Assembly (NCBI RefSeq): GCF_015751765.1
Contig: NZ_JADOTX010000001.1
Span: forward strand, 5,642,001-5,706,000
Direction of reading: 5' to 3'
Source: Micromonospora ureilytica
Lineage (GTDB): Bacteria > Actinomycetota > Actinomycetes > Mycobacteriales > Micromonosporaceae
Length of the DNA: 64,000 nucleotides
Below, piece by piece: positions 57,528 through 64,000 of the stretch. The stretch's first letter is position 1. Each line of letters opens with the position of its first letter. The notes below the pieces were generated by a model, which saw only the letters and a program-made list of their open reading frames with translations, was not told the origin of the DNA and searched no databases. Position numbers and translations under genes: made by a program.

Positions 57528-57598
57528 CCGGCCGATGCCTCGTACTGCCGGCCGACGTCGGGCGGTCGCTGACACGCGGCCGAGGTTCCCTCCTGAGG

Positions 57599-57775
57599 CT
57601 AGCGACGTCGACAATCAGGACCGACAACTTCCAGAAGCGCAAGAAGTACGACCGGAGTTCCGTGAGGGAGCCGGTCCGAATCGTCGAGGAGGCGGGGGCG
57701 CATCAGCTCGAACACAGCGGTACGACCGATGGACAGCGCCTCCGCAGCCTCGGTGCTGGGCTTCGCTAGCCTCAG
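57599..57775 (-). pseudogene. Excisionase / HTH_17-type DNA-binding fragment
   Basis: The minus strand reads 'LRLAKPSTEAAEALSIGRTA' then 'VFELMRPRLLDDSD', the start of a MerR-like excisionase helix-turn-helix ('SVEEAAEALSIGRTKVYELI'). The expected second half ('SGELRSVKIG.RRRIP') is not in frame, so it is broken. It lies between copB and the GNAT gene, as debris of a mobile element. Confidence 0.6.
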
Positions 57776-57778
57776 CAC

Positions 57779-58711
57779 GTGATCTCCTACCGCGCTACCG
57801 CCCCCGCGGACCTCGACCGCGTGACCCCGTGGATCGTGACCGAGCCCGTTGGGTGGATCCCCGCCGACCGTTACCTGGCCGAACTGGCCGAGGACATGTA
57901 CCGGCCGGAATGGACATGGATCGCCGAGCACGACGGCCAGGTCGTGGGACGGGCATTGTGGTGGGGGCCGAAGGGCAGCCCGCATCCGGTCGCGCTCGAC
58001 TGCCTCGACGTGGATCCAGCAGTGGGCGACCGTGCCGCCGTCGCCGCCGAGCTCATCAGGGCCGCGCTGGCCGGGTTCCCGGAGCCGGTGGAGTACATGA
58101 TCAAGGTCACCGGTGGCTGGCGTGACGATCCGGTCATCTTGGAGGCCGTGCAGTGGCGGCGGGCGGCGGCGCATGCGGCGGGCCTCACCCGCGAGGTGGA
58201 GCGGCTGCAGTTCGAGTGGGCACCCGCCGACGGGGTGCCCCCCGCGGCCGGCAGGCTGCGGTTCACCGAGGCCTCCGACGAGGAGTTCCTCGCGGTGTTC
58301 AGGAGAATCGCCGAGGGCAGCCTGGATGCCCAGACCCGTGCGAGCCTGGCCGCCAAGGGTGTGGACGCGACCGCGCGCGAGGAGATGGACTTCTATCTCG
58401 GGGCGCCGGGCAAGCGGGAGTGGTGGCGGATCGCCTACACGCGCGAGGGTGAGGTGGCGGGCATGGCGATTCCCTCCGCGACTCCGTACAACGTGAACGT
58501 CGGCTATCTCGGGGTGGTGCCGGAGTTCCGCGGGCGCGGTTACGTGGACGAGGTGCTCGCCGAGATCACCCGCCTTCACGCGACCAACGGGGAGTCGCGC
58601 ATCACCGCCACCACCGACATGGGCAACGCGCCCATGGCGGCCGCTTTCGGTCGCGCCGGATACCGCAACACGGAGATCCGGATCAACCTTTCCAACGACG
58701 TCCAGCCCTAG
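57779..58711 (+). CDS. GNAT-family N-acetyltransferase
   Basis: 310 residues from GTG 57779. The C-terminal GNAT domain has the acetyl-CoA loop in 'VGYLGVVPEFRGRGYVDEVL' (R/Q-x-x-G-x-G/A type) and 'ATTDMGNAPMAAAFGRAGYR'. The N-terminal half is a second, degenerate GNAT-like module ('AEHDGQVVGRALWWGPKGSP'), a common tandem layout. Substrate unknown. Confidence 0.88.
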   Translation: MISYRATAPADLDRVTPWIVTEPVGWIPADRYLAELAEDMYRPEWTWIAEHDGQVVGRALWWGPKGSPHPVALDCLDVDPAVGDRAAVAAELIRAALAGFPEPVEYMIKVTGGWRDDPVILEAVQWRRAAAHAAGLTREVERLQFEWAPADGVPPAAGRLRFTEASDEEFLAVFRRIAEGSLDAQTRASLAAKGVDATAREEMDFYLGAPGKREWWRIAYTREGEVAGMAIPSATPYNVNVGYLGVVPEFRGRGYVDEVLAEITRLHATNGESRITATTDMGNAPMAAAFGRAGYRNTEIRINLSNDVQP

Positions 58712-59015
58712 TACCACCGTTGCCGGATTTGACGAGGTGGGTGATCCGGCAGGTCAGTTCGGGAACGGCCCGTTCGTCGTAGCAAGGTGGCGCGAACGGG
58801 TGCGCGTCTGGGCCAGGTCCGCACTCGTCCTGCCAGACGGTCAGGGCCCGCGATGCGGTGCCGTGCTCGGCGCAGATCCGCGACACCGTCTCCGCGTCTC
58901 GGCGGCCTGCTTGGTGTACGACGGCGACAACGCTCCCCCGCTACGTGAAATGTCCGACTAGGTTCACTGGTGGTGCACCGCTTGAGGTTGGTGAGCCGTA
59001 AGGAGCTTGATCGAG
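58712..59015 (-). other. Stretch with a possible gene scrap on the minus strand
   Basis: From about 58945 down to 58712 the minus strand is open and reads GSVVAVVHQAGRRDAETVSR followed by ICAEHGTASRALTVWQDECG and a Cys-containing tail, with gene-like codon use but no upstream start. It may be the end of a truncated gene. The family is not recognised. The AAGGAG of the downstream gene lies at the right edge. Confidence 0.35.
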
Positions 59016-59549
59016 ATGCGGGAAGTCAACGAGGAGTTCCTGGTCGGCCTCGCAGAAATCGCAGCCACGCTTTTCGGCACGTTTCTCGTGGGCGTGTTCT
59101 TTTATCTGGACTCAGGGCAGCGTCGCGCTCGCCAGTCCGGGGCTGACCGGTACGTGCGCTCGGGGGTGCGGGGCGTTTTCCTGTTGACCGGGCTGCCGCT
59201 CGTCGTGCCACTGGCGCTCGCCAATCTTGATCCGATCTGGGGTACGCTGGCGTTCGTTGTGCTCGGCGCCCTGCTGGTCGCTGCGTCTGCCGATTCCTTA
59301 TTTCGAATTCTACGGAGCCGCAGCTCGCGCTTGTCGATCGCGCTCGCGGTAAATGAGGCCGTGTCGAGCGTAGCTGTGCTCTTTATCATCGCAACACCCT
59401 GGGTCCTCGGCGGGTGGCTCCCGCCGCCATCCGCGTTTGTCCCTTCGCTGGTGCTAGCGCTTGGAAGCGCATTCCTCAGCACAGTTGCGCTCGTCATGAC
59501 TCTTTTCGATCCGCCGCCGAGCGAGTTCGTTTCCGAAGTAGTGAAATGA
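59016..59549 (+). CDS. Four-helix membrane protein of unknown function
   Basis: 177 residues from ATG 59016 (MREVNEEFLVGLAEIAATLF), with AAGGAG upstream; a TTG at 59007 is too close to that site. Four predicted membrane helices ('ATLFGTFLVGVFFYLDSG', 'GVFLLTGLPLVVPLALANL', 'TLAFVVLGALLVAASADSL', 'VPSLVLALGSAFLSTVALVM'). No motif recognised. Third positions are less GC-rich than in core genes. Confidence 0.7.
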   Translation: MREVNEEFLVGLAEIAATLFGTFLVGVFFYLDSGQRRARQSGADRYVRSGVRGVFLLTGLPLVVPLALANLDPIWGTLAFVVLGALLVAASADSLFRILRSRSSRLSIALAVNEAVSSVAVLFIIATPWVLGGWLPPPSAFVPSLVLALGSAFLSTVALVMTLFDPPPSEFVSEVVK

Positions 59550-59579
59550 GCTCCAGTGCCCGCCGTATGGGGTCAATGA

Positions 59580-60365
59580 TCAGGCGACGCCGATCGGCAG
59601 CGCCGGGCCCAGCAGCAAGCCGCCGTCGAGCACCAGTTCGGTCCCGGTCGCGAACGACGCCTCCGGCGACGTGAGGTAGAGCAGCGCCGCGCTGATGTCG
59701 GCAGGGTCGCCCAGGCGCGGAATCGCGAACGGCTCCGGGTCGTAGAAGTCCGAGATCGGCCGCTCGCCGGGTGCGGCCGGCTCGTGGATCAGTTTGGTCG
59801 AGACGACCCCGGGGTGGATGGCGTTCACCCGGATGTTGTCCCGGCCCAGCTCGAGCGCGGCGCTCAGCGTCAAGCCCCGGATCGCCCACTTGCTCGCGAC
59901 ATATGAGGCGTAGAGGGCAGTGCCGCCGTACCCCATCGTCGAGCCGATGTTCACGATCACGCCACCGCCGGCCCGCCGCATCGCCGGGGTGACGGTCTTG
60001 ATGCCGAGGAACTGCCCGGTCACGTTGATCGCGAGGGTGCGGTCCCAGAGGGCCACGTCGGTGGACTCGATCGTGGTGGCGGGATTCTGGACGCCCGCGT
60101 TGTTCACCAGGATCGTCACCCTGCCGAAGGTCCGCTCTGCCGCGGCGACGGCGGCCGCCCAGTCGTCCTCGTGGGCGACGTCCAGCCGGACCGCGAGGGC
60201 GCGTTCGCCCAGTTCCGCGGCCAGTTCCGTGGCCTTGCTCAGGCCTCCCGCCGTGCTGCCGATGACGACCTTCGCGCCCTCGGCGTGGTACGCCCGGACG
60301 TGGCTCTCGCCGAGTCCTCCGGTGCCGCCGGTGATCAGGGCGGTCTGGTTGGTGAAGCGTGGCAT
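59580..60365 (-). CDS. Classical short-chain dehydrogenase/reductase
   Basis: 261 residues. Cofactor loop TGGTGGLGE at 12-20, NNAG at 88-91, catalytic Ser142, Tyr155 and Lys159 (YASYVASK), and a C-terminal 'FATGTELVLDGGLLLG'. It resembles 3-alpha(20-beta)-hydroxysteroid dehydrogenase-type SDRs, but the substrate cannot be told. Divergent from a TetR gene, with two operator-like repeats between them, so it is probably that regulator's target. Confidence 0.92.
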   Translation of the reverse strand: MPRFTNQTALITGGTGGLGESHVRAYHAEGAKVVIGSTAGGLSKATELAAELGERALAVRLDVAHEDDWAAAVAAAERTFGRVTILVNNAGVQNPATTIESTDVALWDRTLAINVTGQFLGIKTVTPAMRRAGGGVIVNIGSTMGYGGTALYASYVASKWAIRGLTLSAALELGRDNIRVNAIHPGVVSTKLIHEPAAPGERPISDFYDPEPFAIPRLGDPADISAALLYLTSPEASFATGTELVLDGGLLLGPALPIGVA

Positions 60366-60392
60366 GGCGCGTCCTTTGAAGAGGGGGTCCTT

Positions 60393-60464
60393 GGTGAGCT
60401 GACCGACTCACCTCGCCATCGAAGACTACGGGCCAGGGTAGAGGTGGGTCAAGTGACTCACCTC
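60393..60464. promoter_or_regulatory. Two operator-like repeats between the SDR and TetR genes
   Basis: GGTGAG (60393-60398) and CTCACC (60407-60412) form one inverted repeat. A better one spans 60441-60464 with outer arms GAGGTG/CACCTC and inner GTCA/TGAC. GACTCACCTCGCCA occurs as a direct repeat at 60405-60418 and 60455-60468. One site lies near each divergent start. Confidence 0.7.
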
Positions 60465-60486
60465 GCCACCGGGCATACTGGAGCCC

Positions 60487-61107
60487 ATGAGCACCGAACC
60501 CTCGGCGTACCACCGGCGTGTGGCCGAAGAGAAGCGCGCGGCCATCCTCAAGGCCGCCACCGGCCTGTTTCTGGCCTCCGGCTACGACGGAACCTCGCTC
60601 GCCAAGATCGCCGAAGTAGCCGGGGTTTCGAAGGCCACCCTCTTCAAGCAGTTCCCGACGAAGGGCGCGCTCTTCGACGCGATCGTGACCGAGTCATGGC
60701 AGGTCGAGGACTCCGGTGGCCCGGAGCCGTCGGTCGAGGATCTGAAGACCGGCTTGACCACGATCGGTCACCGGTACGTGGAACTGCTCACCCGCCCTGG
60801 GATGACCGCGCTGTTCCGCATCGTCATCGCGGAACTGCCCCGTTTTCCCGAGCTCGGGGAAGCTCAATTCAGCCAGGGAAAAATGCCCTACTTCGAGTCG
60901 GTCAGCCGTTATCTGGCCGCCGCGCACAGCGCCGGATCCGCGAAGGTCGACGCCCCCGACCTCGCCGCCACTCAGTTCCTCGGAATGATCTCCAACTTCG
61001 TCTTCTGGCCCACGCTTCTGCTCCCCGACTGGGCACCCGGGCAGTCCGCGATCGAGCAGGCTGTGGATGAGGCAGTGAGAACGATGAGCGCCCGGTACGG
61101 GATCTGA
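60487..61107 (+). CDS. TetR-family repressor
   Basis: 206 residues. The N-terminal helix-turn-helix is clear ('RAAILKAATGLFLASGYDGT', 'AKIAEVAGVSKATLFKQFPT'); the ligand-binding part ends with 'LGMISNFVFWPTLLLPDWAP'. The divergent SDR gene and the two operators argue for local autoregulation and SDR repression; the inducer is probably the SDR substrate. Confidence 0.93.
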   Translation: MSTEPSAYHRRVAEEKRAAILKAATGLFLASGYDGTSLAKIAEVAGVSKATLFKQFPTKGALFDAIVTESWQVEDSGGPEPSVEDLKTGLTTIGHRYVELLTRPGMTALFRIVIAELPRFPELGEAQFSQGKMPYFESVSRYLAAAHSAGSAKVDAPDLAATQFLGMISNFVFWPTLLLPDWAPGQSAIEQAVDEAVRTMSARYGI

Positions 61108-61191
61108 CCGGGCCGTTCCGCCTGATAGGCGATGACCACGCGGGACGCACCGGTCCGGCCGCGCCCTTGGGCAACTCAGTATGGTGGCGTC

Positions 61192-61929
61192 ATGCCCGCC
61201 CCCGCCTTCGCGGATTCCCTCAACAGCCTGTTGGCGCGTGTCACCCAGGCCGGCAGCCGGGTGCTGGCGACGGTCGACCGGCTGGATGAGGATGAGCTGC
61301 GCGGCCCGTCCCGTCTGCCGGGCTGGAGTCGTGCGCACGTGTTGGCCCACCTCAGCAGAGGTGCTGACTCCCGGGTTCGGCTCCTCGAAGCGGCTCGGAC
61401 CGGCCGGGCGATCCCCCAGTACCCGGACGAGGCCTACCGGGACCGGGAGATCCAGCAGTGGGCGCGCCGGAGCCTCTCGGAACTCACGGCGGACTTCCGG
61501 GCCGCGGACGAGCGACTGCGCGCGGCCATCGCGGACCATCCCGCCGACTGCTGGGGGCGAACCGTCCGTTGGCTCGGCGATGAGCAACGCAGCGTCAACG
61601 ACGTCGTGCCCAGCCGGCTCCGTGAACTGGAGATCCATCACGTTGACCTCGACGCCGGATACGGGCCGCGAGAGTGGCCGGAATGGTTCGTCCAGGCCGA
61701 GTTGCCCGGTGTTGTCGACGACCTGCGGGACCGACCGGAGGTTCCCGACCTCCGACTGGTCGTCCGGGGGGAGGACGAGGACACGGCCCACCAGTTCGGC
61801 ACCCGACCGACCAGGACGGTCCGGGGTGAGGCGAGTGTTCTCCTGGCGTGGCTGATTGGGCGCGGGAACGGCGACGGTCTCACTGTCGAGCCGGCTGGCC
61901 CTCTGCCGCAGTTGCCCGACTGGAAGTAG
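61192..61929 (+). CDS. Maleylpyruvate-isomerase-family mycothiol-dependent-type enzyme
   Basis: 245 residues from ATG 61192 (MPAPAFADSLNSLLARVTQA); an ATG at 61132 is possible. N-terminal four-helix DinB/MDMPI domain with metal ligands in 'SRLPGWSRAHVLAHLSRGAD' and 'LRELEIHHVDLDAGYG', and a C-terminal SCP2-like domain ending 'LPQLPDWK'. Enzymes of this family use mycothiol, the actinobacterial thiol, which supports the taxonomic call. Substrate unknown. Confidence 0.88.
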   Translation: MPAPAFADSLNSLLARVTQAGSRVLATVDRLDEDELRGPSRLPGWSRAHVLAHLSRGADSRVRLLEAARTGRAIPQYPDEAYRDREIQQWARRSLSELTADFRAADERLRAAIADHPADCWGRTVRWLGDEQRSVNDVVPSRLRELEIHHVDLDAGYGPREWPEWFVQAELPGVVDDLRDRPEVPDLRLVVRGEDEDTAHQFGTRPTRTVRGEASVLLAWLIGRGNGDGLTVEPAGPLPQLPDWK

Positions 61930-61976
61930 GAACCGAACGCGACACCGCCACCGCGATCACGGTGACGCTGGTGGAC

Positions 61977-62036
61977 GGCATCCGGTCCCGCCGCAGGTCC
62001 GATCTTCTTGATCGAACCTGTGCGGGACCGGATGCC
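61977..62036. terminator. Very strong hairpin between convergent genes
   Basis: Perfect 15-bp arms GGCATCCGGTCCCGC (61977-61991) and GCGGGACCGGATGCC (62022-62036); the inner part pairs further (CAGGT.CGATC / GATCG.ACCTG) around TTCTT. It separates the mycothiol-dependent-type gene and the beta-helix gene. Confidence 0.88.
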
Positions 62037-62073
62037 TACCTCTTGCTACCCGAGTGCCGGGGCGATCGGATGA

Positions 62074-63603
62074 TCAGCCGAAGCAGTTGGGCACCGGGGG
62101 CGAACTGGGTGTGCAGTTCGTGGGCCGGTTGCCGCTGATGGCCGTCTTCTGGTCCACGGTGACCTGGCCGCCATCGTTGAAGATCCCGCCGGGTGCCAGG
62201 ATGGAGATGTTGTCGGTGACCTTGCTTTCGGTGAGGGTGAGCGTGCTGTTGTTGTAGATGCCGCCGCCCTGGGAGCTGGAGCCGATGGCCCGGTTCCGGT
62301 CGACGTGGCTGCGCCGCAGTACGACGGTGCCGCTGCCGTTGTAAAGGCCGCCGCCGTGTTCGATGGTGCTGTTCGTACTGGCGATGTTCTCGCTGATCCG
62401 GGTCTCTTCGGCCACGAACTGGCCGATCTGGTTGAAGACACCGCCGCCGCGTTGGCCGGCTTCGTTGTGGTGGATCTTGCCGTGCTTGAGCTGGAAGACG
62501 CCGTCGGTGAAGATTCCGCCGCCCTCGCTGCCGGCTCGGTTGTCGTTGACTTCGATGTTCTTGGCCTCGGTGGTGGAGTTGATGCCGCCGCGGATACCAC
62601 CGCCGCGGAAGCCCGCGGTGTTGTTGTCCAGGTGGACCTTGTCGAGGACGGCGACGCTGCTGTTGGACAGCCCGCCACCCGCACCGCCGATAGGCGTGAT
62701 GCTGAAGACCCCGATCGTGTTGTTGTAGCTCAGCCGGGTGTTCTGCACGGTGAGGTTGCCGTTGTTGTGGACGCCTCCGCCGTCGAACAGGGCGCTGTTG
62801 TTGCTGATGTTGCTGCCGCCGTCCTTCTTCTTGTCCTTGTCGTGGTCGTTCCCGCCGAGGATCTTCGTGACGCCGAAGTTGGCGATACCACCGCCCGGGC
62901 CGTTGGTGTGGTTGTAGACCACGTCGGTGTTCTCGATGGTGGCCCTGCCGCCGATGTCGACCCGAATGCCACCGCCGCCGGCGCCAACCCCACCGTCGGC
63001 TTGGCCGCCCTTGATGGTCGCGTCCCGCAGCGTCAGGTCGCCGCCGGCTCCGACTTCGAGGATCCGGAACGGGGTGGCGTTGGCCGCGCGGACGATTGTG
63101 GACCCGTTCCCGTCGATCACGACCTGCTGGGTGATGATCGGCAGGCCGACCGCACCGAAGGGCACCGGTGGCTGGGGTGCGGACCTGGTGAGCGTGTAGG
63201 TGCACTTCTCGGCGAGCCGGAGCTTCGCCCCGGAGCCGGCGTTCGCGCGGACGATCGCCGCGATCAGCTCGTCGGCGTTGCAGGGTACGGACCGGAAGTC
63301 GTCGCCCCTGCTGTCCCGATGGTCGTTGTCCTTCTTGTGGTCCTTGCCGTCGCGGCCGCCCGGGTCCTGGCCTCCGTGGTCGTCACCGCCGCCCCGGCTG
63401 CCGTCGGCGAGGAGCTGCGTACCGGTGTTGCCGTCGCTCTTCCCGGGCGCCCCGCTCACTCCCACCGGGGTGAAGGCGGCCAGGCCGACCACTCCGGCCA
63501 ACCCGGCCACGCCGGCGACGAGCCAGCGCGCCCGCCGCCTCTTCGGCAGAGGGGCCTGACCTGCCGCTACTTCGCTCATGTTCGGGTGTAGATAGTTGGA
63601 CAT
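62074..63603 (-). CDS. Secreted right-handed beta-helix protein
   Basis: 509 residues from ATG 63603 (MSNYLHPNMSEVAAGQAPLP), with AGGT upstream. A basic KRRRARWLVAG region and a hydrophobic helix near 24-46 form a signal or anchor; a charged, His/Asp-rich linker follows. From about 130 to the end there are parallel beta-helix rungs with repeated GGGI/GGGV turns ('SALFDGGGVHNNGNLTVQNT', 'GGGIFTDGVFQLKHGKIHHN', 'GGGIYNNSTLTLTESKVTDN'), as in polymorphic-outer-membrane-type and pectate-lyase-like proteins. No catalytic motif seen. Probably an extracellular carbohydrate-binding or structural protein. Confidence 0.85.
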   Translation of the reverse strand: MSNYLHPNMSEVAAGQAPLPKRRRARWLVAGVAGLAGVVGLAAFTPVGVSGAPGKSDGNTGTQLLADGSRGGGDDHGGQDPGGRDGKDHKKDNDHRDSRGDDFRSVPCNADELIAAIVRANAGSGAKLRLAEKCTYTLTRSAPQPPVPFGAVGLPIITQQVVIDGNGSTIVRAANATPFRILEVGAGGDLTLRDATIKGGQADGGVGAGGGGIRVDIGGRATIENTDVVYNHTNGPGGGIANFGVTKILGGNDHDKDKKKDGGSNISNNSALFDGGGVHNNGNLTVQNTRLSYNNTIGVFSITPIGGAGGGLSNSSVAVLDKVHLDNNTAGFRGGGIRGGINSTTEAKNIEVNDNRAGSEGGGIFTDGVFQLKHGKIHHNEAGQRGGGVFNQIGQFVAEETRISENIASTNSTIEHGGGLYNGSGTVVLRRSHVDRNRAIGSSSQGGGIYNNSTLTLTESKVTDNISILAPGGIFNDGGQVTVDQKTAISGNRPTNCTPSSPPVPNCFG

Positions 63604-63961
63604 CGAGCTACCTAGCCCTTCTCCGTACACCATGGCTCCGCACGTCACAGTCGGTGCAGAAGGCGACAAATCGGTTGTCGCCACCAAGGCGAACGTAGTC
63701 GAGCGTTACTCGCATAAACGGTGTTAGGTGAAAAAAGCCTACATTCGGGGTGCGTGCCACTGCCGTCCCGACGGAATCACCATGCTCATCTGCCCCTACC
63801 CGGTCGCTTGACGTAGACCAGACGAGCGACAAGAATTTACAAGAATCGCTGTTAGCGTTAACAATCCGTCCCAGTGCTGCGACGGCATCGTCATGCCGAT
63901 GTCGCGGCGGTCGCGACGGCTTGACTCCTCGGCCAGCACTACCACCGCAGGGGAGAAATCT
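63604..63961. other. Divergent regulatory region
   Basis: A gene-free stretch between the beta-helix gene and the last gene, AT-richer than the window average near 63815-63870. It holds the operator-like site at 63850 and the AGGGGAG ribosome-binding site of the gene at 63962. Confidence 0.6.
63850..63863. promoter_or_regulatory. LacI-family-type operator
   Basis: TGTTAGCGTTAACA differs at one base from the symmetric TGTTAGCGCTAACA that actinobacterial LacI-type regulators of secreted glycosidases recognise. It lies about 100 bp before a gene that starts with a signal peptide. Confidence 0.55.
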
Positions 63962-64000
63962 ATGCGTACGAGGGCAAGATGGCTCGCGGCGACCGCCGCA
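63962..64000 (+). CDS. Start of a secreted protein, partial
   Basis: ATG 63962 with AGGGGAG 6-7 nt upstream encodes MRTRARWLAATAA, the beginning of a signal peptide; the gene runs off the window. With the LacI-type operator upstream, a secreted glycoside hydrolase is a plausible guess. Confidence 0.7.
   Translation, partial: MRTRARWLAATAA

Noticed and set aside
62305..63591. 428-codon plus-strand frame opposite the beta-helix gene
   Set aside because: The minus-strand gene has clear rungs, an anchor and a ribosome-binding site; this frame is its Val/Ala/Asp-rich complement.

Overview
The window is very GC-rich chromosomal DNA with strong third-position G/C bias, frequent GTG starts and Shine-Dalgarno sites built on GGAGG. 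Its gene set includes a mycothiol-dependent-type enzyme, SoxR, an IdeR/DmdR-type iron box, many two-component systems and secreted ricin-lectin and beta-helix proteins. It also carries repeated GATCTTG hairpins between convergent genes. Together this points to an actinobacterium, most likely Micromonospora or a close relative in the Micromonosporaceae. That assignment is inference from gene content and style; no search was run.

Region 1-31.9 kb is mostly core-like chromosome. It starts with a cut OmpR regulator, an actinobacterial protein of unknown function, a LytS/LytTR-type two-component pair, a polyprenyl-phosphate sugar transferase and a Fpg/Nei glycosylase divergent from a GT4 glycosyltransferase. 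Next is a tightly overlapping minus-strand operon of cytidylyltransferase-like, glycerol-1-phosphate-dehydrogenase-like and CDP-alcohol transferase genes, which together look like a pathway that makes a CDP-polyol and transfers it to an acceptor. After that come NUDIX, CBS, SnoaL-like, aminotransferase, CorA, cyclophilin, rhomboid, thiolase and phosphotransferase genes, an OmpR/histidine kinase pair with a lipoprotein, a secreted SGNH/ricin protein, and a divergent GT39/GT2 pair of the type that makes and uses polyprenyl-phosphate sugars. The region ends with a split transketolase divergent from soxR around a 24-bp palindrome, and a quinone oxidoreductase.

Region 32.0-35.5 kb is an accessory hot spot at tRNA-Ser(TGA). 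The 3' end of the tRNA plus its terminator is duplicated about 2 kb away, and a third decayed copy lies at 35.44 kb, which suggests serial integrations. Between the copies lie a decayed tyrosine integrase, a scrap of a HAD phosphatase, a membrane protein with five identical 96-bp tandem repeats, and a membrane-anchored protein with a nuclease-like C-terminal part.

Region 35.7-49.8 kb carries an XRE regulator cassette, an LtrA-type membrane protein, a PEBP-like protein, a methyltransferase, a GT-C-like membrane protein, a FhuF-like iron protein behind an iron box, an XRE-peptide deformylase fusion, a globin-reductase, a CPBP-type membrane protease and small secreted proteins.

Region 50.0-55.0 kb contains tRNA-Ser(GCT) and tRNA-Arg(ACG). 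A 45-bp duplication of the tRNA-Arg 3' half brackets a 4.8-kb island that carries an XRE repressor and an AAA ATPase/subtilisin-like protease pair matching the IetAS organisation (the system listed as Gao_Iet among anti-phage defences). Region 55.4-64 kb holds a CopB-type copper ATPase behind a CsoR-like operator, an excisionase scrap, a GNAT protein, an SDR/TetR divergent pair, a mycothiol-dependent-type enzyme, a secreted beta-helix protein and the start of a secreted protein behind a LacI-type operator.
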